Shown one piece after another: positions 24,025 to 36,225 of a stretch of DNA of 62,000 nucleotides. Both the position numbers and the translations under genes were made by a program. The notes under the pieces are model-generated. The model was given only the letters and a program-made list of their open reading frames with translations. It did not search any database and had not been told where the DNA came from. Location: positions 824,286,397-824,348,396 of the forward strand of contig NC_081411.1 in assembly GCF_030272615.1 (NCBI RefSeq), in the 5' to 3' direction. Position 1 is the stretch's first letter. Each line of letters starts with the position of its first letter. Source of the DNA: Cryptomeria japonica. Lineage: Eukaryota > Streptophyta > Pinopsida > Cupressales > Cupressaceae.

Positions 24025-25336
24025 TCACAGTTTGTAGAGTTTGAGATCTTTCCCATTGTAGGTATAGGGTATAACCATTCTATCAGAATAGTTGAGTCTA
24101 AAAGCATTTTGCCCTACCACTTCACAGATCTTGAATGGGTCTTTCCACAATGAGTCAAATTTACCACGAGCACCCTTTGGTTCTTTTCCTTTTATCCCAT
24201 AACAGTACTTCATCTCCTTGAAGGAAACCTCCTGGCCAAGCTCTCATGTCAAAGATCTTCTTCACTCTATTCTGATGCTCTGTGATTCTATCCACTAACA
24301 TTTCTCTTTCTTCTTCCAACATCATTAGATACATAACCCTCTTCTCTAGAGCATTCTGAAAAAAGGAATCTTTGATTACTATTTGAAGTTTGGCTGCTGA
24401 CAATTCCAGGGGTAAAGAAAGTTTCATACCAATCCCATACACAAGCTCAAAAGGTGTCATTCTGATGGCTCTTTTAGGCATAATTTTGTCCACCCATAAG
24501 GTTTCATATACCTTCTTATGCCAATTTTGAGCATTTTCATCAACCAGCTTCCTCATAATTGCAACCAGGTTCTTGTTGCTTGATTCTGCCAATCCGTTAC
24601 CTTGTGGAAAGTAATCAGAGGAATGCAATAGATAAATTTGATGTTCATAGCAAAACATAGTTAGTTCTTCAGAGGAGAATTATGATGCATTATCTGCAAC
24701 AATCTTTTGAGGGACCCAAAAATGGACCAGAATGCAATCCTTGAGAAAGTTACACACGACCTCTGAATTTGCCTTTTTAGTGGGAATAGCCTCCACCCAC
24801 TTGGTAAAATAATTTGTTGCCATCAAAATGTACATATGACCAGCACTGGAATGAGGATTTATTGGCCTGATGAAATCAATACCCCACTGTTTGAAAGGTT
24901 CATCTATTACCACAGGCCTTAAAGGCAGAGCGGCTAAATGTGGTTTCCAAGAGAAAAGTTGGCACTTTTCACACCCCTTAACATGAACATATGCATCCCG
25001 AAACATACTAGGCCAGTAAAAGCAATTTCTTAGAATCTTAAAGGCGGTCACAGAGGATGAGAAATGCTTTCCATAGGCTTCATTATAATAAACTTCTAGA
25101 AGCTTTTGTTGTTGAGGCTTATCCACACATCTTAGATAAGTACCATCCAAACCCTTTTTGTACAGAATATCTTGCCAAATAACATACTTAGCTTCTTTTA
25201 ACTTAAGATTCCTTTGCTGCTTGGCTGACAAATGACTTGGGCAACTACTGTAAGTCAAATAGTAGGCTACATCAGAAAACCACGTATCTTGCAACCCAAT
25301 AAATAGGGTCAATGGTAACTCTTTTTTTGTTTCCAT
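24025..25336 (-). pseudogene. pol: Integrase of gypsy B
   Basis: The N-terminal zinc finger reads YYNEAYGKHFSS and then GCEKCQLF, so the first His has become Tyr (a C-to-T type change). The core shows WGIDFIRPI, VADNAS and PQGNGLAESSNK, giving all three catalytic acidic residues. A stop lies between 24659 and 24679, and the last part (24025-24213) overlaps in another frame. The C-terminal domain includes RGKFDSLWKDPFKI and ends YKL; no chromodomain is seen. Gene order and the absence of a chromodomain place B outside the chromoviruses. Confidence 0.85.
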
Positions 25337-26690
25337 CCTATTTTCTTCTATTAACTTGCATAAGCCTTGTCCTTTAACTATCTTTATAGGGTGAATGTCT
25401 AGATCATATTCCTAAATTTTTGTTACCCATGTCACTCTTTTATTGAGCACGACTTCTTGCTAAGTTAAAATGCTTTTCACTATTGAATCTGGAACAAAAA
25501 CCACAGAATGAGAGTGCAAAATGTAGTACCAAAATTGTTTGATAGCTTTAACCACAGCAAAGGCTTGTTTCTCCGAGAGCAAATACTTAAGCTCATACTT
25601 CTTGAGAGGAACACTCATGAACACAATAGGTGCCTCAACCCCAGATTCATCTACTTGTAACAATATTCCCAACATTGTATGTTTTGAGGCATAGCAGTAT
25701 ATAATGAAATCCCTTTTGAAATCAGGGTTGATGAGAGTGGGCGCATTAGCAACTGAGCTCTAGATTCTTTCAAAAGATTCCTTGGCTTCTTCAGTCCATT
25801 TGAAAGGATGCCTCTCACTCAACAAGCTGATGATATGCTTGGTAGTTTTTGCAAATTCAAGTACAAACCGTCTTAGGAAATTCACCTAGCCAAAGAAAGA
25901 CCTTACTCCAGTCTGGTTTGAAGGTAAACTGAGATGTTGAATTACATTGACTCTCTTAGGATCAATCTTGACACCTTCTTTTGAAATGATATGCCCCAAC
26001 AATTTGCCCTCAGTTACATAGAAAACTGACTTCTTTGGGTTCAAGGAGATTCCATGCTCTCGACAATGTTGCAGAACTACCCTCAGATCTTTGAGATGAT
26101 TCTTCCTCTTTTTAGAAAATACTATCAAGTCATCTAGGTAAACAACAATAATTTTGTCACGAAAATCCTTAAAAGAAGAATCCATGGCCCTTTGAAAAGT
26201 TGCTCTGGAATTTATCAAACCAAATGGCATACGATTATATGTGAATGTTCCCCATGGAGTGATGAATGTTGTCTTGTGTTGTTCACTCTCTGCGACACTA
26301 ATTTGCTTGTAACTAGAAAAACCATCTAACATTGTCATCATTTCTGACCCAGATACTGTCTACAAAATATGATCCATATTGGGTAAAGCATAGTTATCCT
26401 TAAGACTTGCCTGATTCAGATTGCGAAAATCTAAACAAACCAAATTTCCTCATTCTTCTTCCTGATGGGCATGATATTGGCTACCTAGGTAGAGTGATGA
26501 ATTGGATATATAATTCTGGCTTTAAGCATTTTATCTACCTTTTTAAAAATTGTGTCTGCCATCATGGGATTGAAATTTCTCAATTTTTGTCTGAAGGGAT
26601 AAACACCAGGCTTCAACGAAATTTGATGTTGAAAATGCCCATTCCTAAACTCCTTCAAATCCTCATAGGACCAAGAAAACACATCAATGT
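25337..26690 (-). pseudogene. pol: RT and native RNase H of gypsy B
   Basis: RT begins around 26690 with FRNGHFQHQISLKPG. A one-base frameshift lies near 26430 before the LDFRNLNQASLKDNY block. It continues with MLDGFSSYKQI, RMPFGLINS and VVYLDDLIVF; the two catalytic Asp codons are at 26134-26129 and intact. The RNase H that follows (about 25740-25460) reads IIYCYASKHTMLGILLQ: the first catalytic Asp is Tyr. LSEKQAFAVVKAI keeps the Glu and VPDSIV keeps one Asp. A damaged native RNase H fits an element that has a second RNase H elsewhere. TAG and TAA codons separate 25886, 25675 and 25460. Confidence 0.85.
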
Positions 26691-27520
26691 ATTCCTTCAG
26701 TAGCCCACTAAGTATTCACTTTTCCTCAGAAGAGCAACATTTGCTAATTGTAACCATCTTAGGATTAGATTCATCACCAAGATTAATCTTTTCACAACTT
26801 TCTTTCCCGCCATCCTCAAGAGCTTTCTTCCCTATGTACACATCATTTCAGGTGAAAAACCTCTTCAGAGTCACTAGCCCTTTTGGAATTTTATTTCCTT
26901 TAAATTGAATTAAATCCTTTTCAGGATCAATACCTGGATCCAGACTAAATTCCTTGCAACTATCTTTAGAACCTTCGAAATATGATTGGGAAAAAAAATG
27001 AACGCACTCCAAAAAGTCTTTGATCTGCACATCTGTATCAAATACTTGCCAATGGCTTACATTATCAGGAACACTAGGCCTATAGATCATTTCAATCCTA
27101 TAAGAATCATCCTTAAAGTTTGGGTGTGGTAACAAAAGAGAAGCTGAAACTACCAACAAATCTGCCCTAGTGTTTTGATCCCTTGGTATAGCTTCAATTG
27201 AGAAAGCATCAAAAAACTCTATCTCATCCCAAATCCTATTTCTGTAATGTTTCAATCTATCATTCTTAACTGAATAGACATTTCTTACCCATCTGATAAT
27301 CAGCTCTACATCCCCTTTAACCTTGAGCAGTTTAATAGCTTTACACTTGGCTTCATTTAATCCTAATAGTAATGCCTCATACTCTTCAGTGTTATTAGTA
27401 TTCTTGAAATCCAACTTGAAAGAAAAAGGAAAAATGTTACCATCAGGGGACAACAAAACTACTCCTACTCCAGAGCCAGAGTTGGGGCAACTTCCATCAA
27501 ATTCCATCTGCCACAATTCA
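26691..27520 (-). pseudogene. Additional RNase H domain upstream of RT in gypsy B
   Basis: The stretch from about 27516 to 27130 reads MEFDGSCPNSGSGVGVVLL, then EEYEALLLGLNEA, then KGDVELIIRWV, and ends in IPRDQNTRADLL. These give the four acidic positions of an RNase H and match the added RNase H of A-Tat in spacing. Here the domain lies between protease and RT, not between native RNase H and integrase as in A-Tat. The reading is open to about 26848, then a short linker leads to RT. It presumably removes RNA from the RNA-DNA hybrid during reverse transcription. Confidence 0.8.
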
Positions 27521-28010
27521 CCATGCTCATCAACTGCCTCTTCAAATTCTTTTTCATCAGGTGCAAGGATGAGATAGTTTCCAAATTCACATTCTTGGAA
27601 AAGAATTTGGGCTTTGGGATTATTAGAGGGAAAGACTGTGTATTTATTTTTTGGTTTGGGTTCAAGCTTGATTTTCTATTTCCCAAGTGGAATGATGGCT
27701 TCTGACCAGTCCATCTTAATTTCACCTCCAAGCTCTTTACATAAAGTTCTACTTAAGAGCATCCCATAACTTGCAGGAATGTCAGCCACCAAAATAGTCA
27801 ATTTTACTCTTTTATCAGGACATGCGGCTAGCACTGCCTGACCATCTTTTACCTATCCAATAAGAGGGACCTTCTTCCCATCCATTGATTAACATCTCCC
27901 AAATGTCTTAGTGAGTGTTAAACCTAAAGATCTAGCAATAGATGAAGGCATTATGTTATATGATACTCCTGAATCTATTATGCAATTGTTGAGCTTCTAA
28001 CCATTCAGGA
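27521..28010 (-). pseudogene. Aspartic protease of gypsy B
   Basis: The active-site motif CIIDSGVSYNIMPSS is read near 27983-27940, with the catalytic Asp codon at 27975-27973. It is preceded by LLLNG and a TAG codon in a conserved Gln position. Downstream the reading reaches ILVADIPASYGMLLSRTL, equivalent to the second protease hallmark. TAG/TAA codons interrupt it. The region continues into the added RNase H. Confidence 0.75.
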
Positions 28011-29523
28011 GAAGAGATATGTAAAAAGGTTCAGGCTTCAAAACTTCTATGTCAGGTCTATCTTTGGTATTGTGAAAGGTACAAGGATTAACTAAATCAG
28101 TAGAAGGGCATGGAATAGACGAAGGTCTCTTAGCAGAAAACAAATCACTATCACCCAGACATTTATGCACTGAGGACTCTGAAGAAGAATCTTCTTTCAC
28201 ATATGTGACCAGTTTGTCTAGCTCTTTCGGGTTCAGTTTTAAATATTCAGTAGTAGAAAGTTTAATAGTTGAAGCCTTACAAAATTCAATTATATCAAAG
28301 GAGGAGAAAGGAGAAGAATTATTTTTACTTTCAAGATTTCTTTGTAAAATCTTAACTTCAGGTGTCTTAGTATGAGAGGAAAAATCATTACTTGTGGGAT
28401 CTTTTCCTTTGAAAATAGCTCCAAAAGAACTTGTAAAAGGAACAAGTTGAGAGGCACATTGATTTCTTGTAAGGATTGCACATGCAGGATCTTCAAGAGT
28501 TGCCAAAATATTACCACCTCTTTCTGAATCTGACTCATATTCAAGGTAGAATGATCCATAGTCGCCAGGGACCTTTTGAATTTTCTCTGCTTCAGTGAAC
28601 TCACCTAGTTCATCTTTTGTGTTTTTTATTTGAAAATGCCTTATCATATTAGGACAAGAACTCCCATCATGATCTGTAGTGAGGTGAAAAGAGCACATAG
28701 AACCCTTATCAGGAGGGGCCTCTATTTGCAATCTTTGCGGGGCAGCAGGCAATTGCAAAGATTGTCCATAATTATATTGGTTTGGTTGTTTTCTGCCTAT
28801 ATCTTGGTATGGTTGTGGATAGGAAACTCCAAGTTTTGGTATCTACCTCTTCAAAGTAATCATGTCATTAACTAACCTTTGAAAAATTGGGTCGATTGAG
28901 GAGGTAGAAGCTTGAGGTTGACCCTGAGTAATTTGCACATCCTTTCTCCATTTCTCAACTGTTATTAGGTCATCTTCGAGTTCTATAGCCTAATTTTGTG
29001 CAGTATTAAGATTAGCTAGCCTACTCCTTCTGAGATGGAAACCAACATCGGGAGGCATAGAGTTTAAAAAGAAACATTATTGACTATCAGCAGTTGGTCT
29101 TTTCACCTGAGGAATTTTATGGATAATATTATTATACCTAGCCACATAGTCCCTCATCGGCTCATGAATTTCTTTTTTCATTTGTGTAAGTTGAGCCAAT
29201 AGTGAGTGCTCATCATTAGCACTCTTGAACCATTTCTCAAAAGCGGTTTTCATTGTTTGCCAATTAGTTATATATCCCACTTGCAGATGACTGAACCAAT
29301 CTGTTGTCCCCTCAGTAAGAGTTTGAGCAAAAAGCCTAATAGCCACATCCTCATGTTGTACTATCAATATCCTAGTAGCTACATTAAAAGAATTCAAGTG
29401 TTCTTCAACTGTGACTTTTCCATCACCATTAAACTTAGGTAAAACATCCTTTGCCCCTTTTGGAAGTGGATTATGGGCTCCGAGGGCAAGAGGTCCGACT
29501 GCGGCACCCCATGGTTGAGCCAT
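28011..29523 (-). pseudogene. gag: Gag of gypsy B
   Basis: The ATG at 29523-29521 starts MAQPWGAAVG. The capsid core is clear at about 29440-29140: LPKFNGDGKV, WFSHLQVGYI, then FEKWFKS and RDYVARYNNIIH. A frameshift near 29080 leads to a Gln/Pro-rich part and a zinc-binding CSFHLTTDHDGSSC (Cys-x2-His-x4-His-x4-Cys, about 28695-28650). The C-terminal part (28758-27997) is acidic and Ser-rich and runs into protease. The Cys/His order differs from the standard CCHC knuckle but occurs in related plant gypsy Gag proteins. Confidence 0.8.
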
Positions 29524-29951
29524 AATGAAAACAGGGTAAATAGTAACAAGAGGAGGGTGTTGAACTCCAGCAAGCGTTAGTGCTTTGTAGTGGCTAGAAA
29601 AGGAAGGTATAGAAGTGATTCTAGTAGGAGAGGAAGGTCTTATTTTAGCATTTCTCTTAGGAGTGAAATTTGTGGCAAATGATTACCCTTGCATTTCTTC
29701 GAAATAACTATCAGTTACTCCCTCTCTCCTTTGTGATCTGGTATAAGGATGAGAATCCAGGGTTGTCATCCCGAGGGTTTCTAAGATCCTTAAACAATTC
29801 TTTAGACCTCAGCAATATTCTTGAGTTATGGAAATTGTCTCAGACAAAGCAAACCTGTGGATATTGTTGATTATGAGTTCAATTCTAACATGCTCGTAGC
29901 ACGCTGATCTATTGAATGTACGATGTTTCCCCAACAGAGTCGCCAAAAATC
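29524..29951 (-). other. Leader and primer-binding site of gypsy B
   Basis: On the minus strand TGGCGACTCTGTTGGGG (29945-29929) lies six bases from the 5' LTR edge. It is the block found next to the 5' LTR in many plant gypsy elements and is the probable primer-binding site. The rest, about 400 bases to the gag ATG, is untranslated leader with no gene I can support. Confidence 0.7.
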
Positions 29952-30837
29952 TATTAGTGATCAAATTTTTGCCTTTCTTCAAATTAATTAATTTAACACT
30001 TTGTCACCTTCTTTGAAAGACAAAGTTCGACTAAACAGTTGGGTAAGTGTAACATATACTACTTCCCTCTAAATTTTTGATAGGTATACCTCCCTCCATT
30101 AGTTCTTCAGGGAATAATCTAATTAATTTTTAATTGGTATGCTTTTAACCTGAAAGCACGTAAGGCTACCTACTCCTTCTTAGATGAGAGGCTAATGATT
30201 TATACATATTTCAGAGACAACTTGTTCTTCAAAAATACTTCAACATGAGAAATGGAAATGTTCGAAACAAAGTTAGAATCACCAATTCAACAGTCCATAA
30301 ATAAAATCAAATGAGAAAATTAAATCTCTTTTCAAGCACATATCTTTTGAAATCTTACAGGAAGGAGTCCCAGAATGATAATAACGTTCTGCATAGGAAA
30401 GGTGATTACTCTTGTTTGATTAGATCAATATATGCAAAGACATATCACTACACAGATTCAAAACTCAAAGGTTTTCCTTCTCCCCAAAAATAATGCGATC
30501 TTTTGTATATAAATATATCTCATGTATCAAAGACACAACAATACATTTATAAATCCTTTCAAATTTCAAATTTCCAAAGTCTGATGACTTCCTTCAACAA
30601 AATAGAACTTCTAAAAACCAGAAAGAGAACTAAGTAAACTCACAAAATTGTAACCAAAATCTAACCCCTATTTTGTCTATCTTAATTTAATTTATAGTCT
30701 TTCGAATAGAGGTCTCCCTGAAAACTCGACCTTCCCAAACTAGTTATGAAAACCAACAAAGTATATCTGAGATAGATGTCCCGAAGTCATTTGCATAATC
30801 ATGAAAAATACATAAAAATAGAGTCTTAATCAACACA

Positions 30838-33800
30838 TCATGCTTCTTTTCCATCACCATCTTCTCCTCCACTTTTCTGGTGTTGTGGGCAGTTGCAAGT
30901 TCCTGTATTATGGATTAGTTCAGATTCTTCATAGCATTGAGTTTTGCCTTGGCAACTTCTTTATTCCATCTGTGCTTCACCATCTTTTTGGTATGCTTTG
31001 GTAACTTATCATTACCGACAAATGTCATGGACTCGATCCGAGTGACCTGTGTTATATCCTCTAAGGTGAAATTGCCTTTCGCTTTGATTTTCTCCATGTA
31101 TAGTCTGAAAGTCCTTATCGCATCCTGCACATTCAACCCACAAATCCCCAACTGCCAATAGTGGTCCAGATTAACCATTTTGTTGATGTTAACTAGACTA
31201 CATTGGAGGTCTTGAAGTTCATACATAGAATTCTTGGCATTGGAGATCACAGATTTAAAGGTGAGTACCCACCACATTATAGTCTTCTTCAATATGAAGA
31301 TTTGGCATTCAATGCTTACCAACTTGATGGAATGCTCTGCCAGGAATCTAGTGGCTCCATACTCTTCTATCTTAGTGAGCATAGGCAAAACATTCTCCCA
31401 TTTATGTTCCTCTTTCTCCCATGGCGAGGTCTGGTTCTAAATTTCTGCAATGAGGATTTGTATCTCATCACATAACTTTTGGGAGCTGGTGATATATTTT
31501 TCTCCATCTTTGATTACTCCTTCGATCCATCCCTCAACAGCCTCTGCAATTCTTTTAGCTCATTGAACCTGACTCATTAGCTTTTTATTTTCTAGTGAAG
31601 TAGGATCAAAGTTCTCTGTAGCATGGGATATGGGAAGTTCTCCAAAGCAACCGATACTATCAATGAATTGCGCAAGAATGTTTATGTGCTGCTTTAGCTC
31701 TCTCTTCTCCTGCTTGTCTTTTTCTGACTCATGTTTCCAAGCTCCACCTTGGTGATCTCAAAATCCTTTGTATTGACCTCCTTATCTTCATCCTTGGGCT
31801 TATATGAGGCAATCTTGGCAACCCACTTTCTAGTTCCTTCGTCGTTATCCAGTTGAGCAGTTATTTTGAACCTTTTTGTCTTGGGGCCCTTTTCTATGTA
31901 TTTAACTACCATGTCCTGAATTAGAATGGTCACAAGAATGAAACTCTATTTTTTGTTTACCGAAGTGGTTAGCCACTTAGGAGTTGCGCTCAAACTGGTT
32001 GTTCCCCCGATCACTTTAGAGGGTGGCATCATAGCTAGCATAACTGCATGGGAATCCATGGCGTTAACGATATCACTATCAAGATCTTCAACTTTAAATA
32101 TCTGAGCATCAAGAATTTTATCCTTCACCTCCACATCTTTGGTTTGATCCATTCTTTTCTGCGCAGCACTTCGTGACTTGGTATGTCAAGGAGTAGGGAA
32201 GTCCAGAGTCAGGTTAGGGTTGTGCTTAATGTGAGATGTCTTTTAATCCTTACCTGCATGAACAAGCATACAAGCAAGATTAGAAAAGCACTTTGGTGAA
32301 CGTAGAGTAACTTCACTACTTCTCGCAGATTTAGACTTGGCACCTAATTTTGCTACTCTTTTCCTTCCAACCCACTCTGCGATTCTCTCCAAAACCCTTT
32401 TTATTTTTAACTATATGTTTTTCTATTCTTCCTCATCCCAAATGATACAGAAAACTTTAGTTTCAGCTTGGGCTAAGTATCTAGGTTCAAACAACTCTAG
32501 ATAATCTTCTTCAAGCCTATTTATGTCAAGTTTTGCCTGCAGTGAAATGACTTGCTCCAACACCATTCTCATGTTTTCCCTTTGGAACACCTCGAGTTCA
32601 TCACTGCAGTCTTCCCACAAGTCCTCTAATTGTGGAATTGGGAGATATGTCATTAGACCAAGACTTCGGGAGAAACCCTTATTATTGAAACCTTTTCTTT
32701 TGTGGTACAGTGAGAAATTAAAGTTTTTCAAATCCACTCCAACGTTCAAAGCATCTGACATTGAACTGCAGGATAAAGTCCCCAACTGAATAGGGAAGTG
32801 ATCCTCCCATCTATCCCTGTGCTGTGCCTTCTTAATCATGGTAGCCAGCTACCTACAAACCTCTGCTAAAACAAAGCAATCTGAACAAAAACGTGGAAGT
32901 TTGAAGGGCTCTTCCTCAAAACCACCTACTCTTATGTAGCAAAAGCGAGGGAATTGGATAAAGAAGATACCAAATCTCTTCACCAATGCTTGTGCATCCT
33001 TAGATATCCTCTTTATTTTCATGTTCTTTAATTCGTAGCACAAATCTCCTAGGAAGGCGTTATGTACCCTCCTGAAGTCTTACAAGGCATTATCTTTTTG
33101 TAACATTGGATAAAAATCATATACGGAGACCTCTCCCTCAGTGAGCTGCCTAGGTATTCCTACTATCTCCTTAACACAAGCCAAACAATATATTAGGTAT
33201 GAGGACTTGAAGAAATTATGTTTAAACTGTTTGGCCATACTTAGCTTATCCCTCATGGAATTGGCAATCAACTCTGCCGAATCGAGGTATTGCTTTTCTT
33301 CTAATACCATCTCCACATAGCAATAAATCCAGTCGTCGAAGTTGTAGGCTTCCACCGAGCCCCTGACTCAGTGCAATAGTAACATGACGTCGGGAATGTG
33401 AGGAAGCATATGGTTCTTGTTGGGATTCTTGGGCAATCTGGAACCACCCCTTTGGGGAACCTTCAACCAATATTTTGTCACATTATTTCGGTGCTCGGCT
33501 CTATTAGAGTTAAACTCAGTGATGGATTGGGTGGGATAAAAGTTTGAAAACTGGTAGTTAGGTAGTTTGAAAATAGAGGAAATTACTTTGCGGCTAATGG
33601 CAAGGAGGGTTTCACCATTATCTCTCCTTATGGTCTCAGCAATTGGATCATACCTAGCAATACATTCTCTAACCAATTATGGGAAAGGGATAGCTAGGGG
33701 AAAGGCTGCCGCCTCTATGAGACCACTACTCAGAATTTCCAGACTGAGAGAACCATCAATTCCCTTGAACAACCTTTCTTTTAAAGCTTCAAGATTTTCC

Positions 33801-33882
33801 CCCTTTAATTCTGTGTCATTGACTATAGGCTCTGTACATCAAGACTAAAAACGTTCCCAAAAAGGTGCAATGTGGACTTCAT
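30838..33882 (-). pseudogene. LTR-encoded ORF of gypsy B (5' LTR copy)
   Basis: The ATG at 33882-33880 and TGA at 30840-30838 correspond to the start and stop of the 3' LTR copy. The longest clean parts are 33676-33368 (IARYDPIAETIRRDNGETL) and 33355-33080, then 32839-32423 and 31388-30915. Different copies are open in different places: for example YNFDDWIYCYVEMVLEE is readable here but stopped in the other LTR. The ancestral LTR therefore held one continuous ORF. Just upstream, GAAG/GTGAGT near 33979 and TTCCTCTCTCATGGTAG near 33920 look like donor and acceptor of a small leader intron. Confidence 0.6.
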
Positions 33883-34346
33883 AATTCATAAATGACCAGC
33901 CTTATTTTCTCAGCAAATTCTACCATGAGAGAGGAAAAGTAGGTAAAAATCACAAGAGAGGGAAGAAAACAAACTCACCTTCACAGTTAAGAGCAATCTG
34001 GCGACTACCATCAAACAAACCTTCTATCCAAGAAAAATGAATCTACAGCAATGAAGAATAGATTTTCAGAGGATTAATCCCTTCATACCTTATAGCAAAA
34101 GAAATGATACGTACTTATTAAGTGCATTAATGCCAATCATCAGTTTAAATGTGCTGAGCTTGTGGATTGGACATCGCATGCACGCATTGAATGCATGGTG
34201 GCATTTTTGAAGTAACCGCTAGTTTCCGAAATGATTACATGTCTCAGAAACTTAAACAGTTGACGTAACCTGAGATATGGTTCGATCTTCCTCATATTTG
34301 GCAATAAGTATGCCATCATATCCTTTATCCCATGGGACCCACCTAA

Positions 34347-34682
34347 TTGAACACGCATGAACAATTTGAACAAACTTCACTAGGGTTCAAGTAGTTCAAG
34401 ATGTACACCGCACCTAGGAAACTTCTCTTCTGAAAGGATTGACTATGTTAAGTGTTGTTGACCTTTGAACCATATTGAACATGTTGAACACCCTCAAACC
34501 CTTTGAACTAGGTTGAAAGAATTCACCGCCTAGAGAGAGATGATATAACATATTGTCGAACATGACCCATAAAAGAACTGCTACAAAAACACTTTGAGTG
34601 AATGTTATTATGAAAACCTCCTAGATACCTATGAACTTGCGGAACCTAAATGAACCTACTTCAAAATGGTTCAATGAGTTCA
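34347..34682. promoter_or_regulatory. TTGAAC/GTTCAA motif cluster in the U3 of the gypsy B 5' LTR
   Basis: This is the counterpart of the cluster at 23370-23697, with most hexamers kept (AATTGAAC, GGGTTCAAGTAGTTCAAG, CATATTGAACATGTTGAAC). A few copies differ, for example GGTTGAAAG for GGTTCAAAG. Confidence 0.5.
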
Positions 34683-34850
34683 CAAAGTCCAAACTGATCA
34701 TTAAAACTTGGTGTTTCCGATTTTAAAGACAATCTATAAGTGGATTAAGGTTTTGGACTGAGGAATCCCAAGAAAAGTGAGGACTTCAAATAAAATTTAC
34801 TAGGGTGATTTACTCCTGTTATGAAGGATAAATGATATGGTAATAATAGA

Positions 34851-35064
34851 ATAAAGCATATAAAAACCATCTCATAAGTGAATCACCACAAGTACGATGA
34901 AGTCAAATCAGATCTTGTATATATATATATATATATAATGTCAAGTCTAAGAGTACAAAATGATGTCGAATGACATATACAAACTCCCATCGGAGCAAGA
35001 ATCGTATAGGCTACAAAAAATGGGTGTGTCTACAAAAAATATCCAAGCTATAAAAAGAAACAAT
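34851..35064. other. Continuation of A-Tat with a (TA)n microsatellite
   Basis: After the right ATAGA copy the Tat sequence resumes. A TA dinucleotide run of about 20 bases lies at 34918-34937. The stretch is the 3' flank of the antisense PMD gene; no gene is supported. Confidence 0.6.
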
Positions 35065-36225
35065 CTAGCTAGCACCATCTCCCTCATTGCCTGGTGGAGG
35101 AGGAGGAGCTTGATGCCTAGGATCTTGACGAGGTGCTCGCGCTCCCTCTGATCATGCCATATACTATGAGTAGGGTATCACCTGCTACGCAACAGGAACT
35201 GCCACGCTATATGCTGCCACATAATAAGCTGCCCTACAACTCTGGAGAAGGACCTCCTATTGTAGAGCCTCTGTCTCTACTCTCAATGATGTGATCTAGC
35301 GATCCCGCTCAGCCCTCACCTCGGCAATCTAGTGATCCTGCTCGGCCCTCACCTTGGCAAGCTGTCGGTCTCGCTCTACCAGCTGAGCCTGAGCCACTAT
35401 CAACTGTGACTGCAGTTCTACAAGACGTGCCCTCATTGACCATCCAACATCTATCCCCTGCTCTCTCGTAGGCTCCTCACCTGCACCTACACCTCCACCT
35501 CCATCTCCACCCTACTCCTCTCTCTATTGTCGAACCTATCTAGGTGCAGCTCACTCCTCCTCAGTTCCACCCAATCTCACACCCACTCGCCCTAGGGATC
35601 CACCCTCACCCCTCTATTGTCCACCCTCAGTTGACACCCTACTACTGCTAGCACCAGGATCACCACCTATCCACCTCAAAGCATTGGATCTCTATGCCTG
35701 GCCCTACCTATGACCCTACCTGTGTCCTTGTCCTTGTGCCAGTGCAGGGTCATCATCCTCAATATGAGGAGCCTGCTCACCCAAATCTATAAATCAAGGG
35801 AATGGATGCTGCTGAAAATAATCTCTATACTAGGGTAATACCCTCGCATCTGCTACGTCATCCATGTAATCCTACCTTAGGCGGTGTAACTCAGTCAGCT
35901 CCTGCTTCACCAAAGCATATGACAACCATGGATACCATCCCTATCTCTCCTCATTGGCGTAGCACGCATATGTTGTAAACTCCTGAGGCCAGCCATACTG
36001 CCTCATCACTCAAGAAATGACAAATTGCTCCATAATAGTCTGGGATCTCCCGACTAGTGGGCATGTAATAAATAGGTCCCATGACTCCAAACCTCTATAT
36101 GGTCTCCATACAATGGCTATCAGGTCATCTAGCTGTCGTCTCCAAAAATATGTCTTGCCCAAATGGGGCTGTGTAATGTATCTGACATACCTATATATAA
36201 TTGGCTACCCAAGCTCTCTACTGTT
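35065..36225 (-). pseudogene. C-terminal part of the antisense PMD gene
   Basis: Minus-strand reading from the copia junction shows the end of an aminotransferase-like plant mobile domain: LIAIVWRPY, then ESWDLFITCPLVG, IMEQFVIS and RQYGWPQEF. Plant PMD proteins have the same order of WxPY, a hydrophobic strand and a RQFG-type helix. Downstream are a Gly/Arg-rich part, an 11-residue coiled-coil repeat and a tail APPPPPGNEGDGAS before TAG 35067-35065. At least five in-frame TAG codons fall where the repeat or context predicts Gln. PMD proteins occur as host genes and inside transposons; here the gene is antisense to the Tat element. Confidence 0.72.
35298..35380 (-). repeat. 33-bp tandem repeat coding an 11-residue coiled-coil unit
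   Basis: Units start at 35298, 35331 and 35364 on the plus strand. On the minus strand they encode variants of ERDRQIAEVRA, with Q changed to TAG in two units. An 11-residue period is typical of hendecad coiled coils. Confidence 0.7.

Larger units (their letters stand above)
18915..34845 (-). mobile_element. Ty3/gypsy element B with about 4.9-kb LTRs, complete
   Basis: The element is bounded by ATAGA duplications (18910-18914 and 34846-34850). It has a right 5' LTR (29952-34845), a left 3' LTR (18915-23857) and a 6.1-kb internal region on the minus strand. Internal order is primer site, gag, protease, RNase H, RT, native RNase H, integrase. LTR ends are TGTTACCAC...CACTAACA in the 3' copy; the 5' copy ends CACTAATA, a C-to-T change. 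The two LTRs differ at about 25 of the first 370 aligned bases by eye, so the insertion is not recent. It sits in the 3' noncoding part of A-Tat. All genes are broken. Confidence 0.88.
29952..34845 (-). repeat. 5' LTR of gypsy B, 4,894 bp
   Basis: It aligns with 18915-23857 throughout. Its 3' terminus reads CACTAATA where the other LTR has CACTAACA, and its 5' terminus is TATTACCATATC, so both ends carry one C-to-T type change. It is followed by the ATAGA duplication at 34846-34850. Confidence 0.88.

Noticed and set aside
34918-34937. TA run as a TATA promoter
   Set aside because: It is a simple dinucleotide repeat downstream of the PMD stop, with no gene starting nearby.
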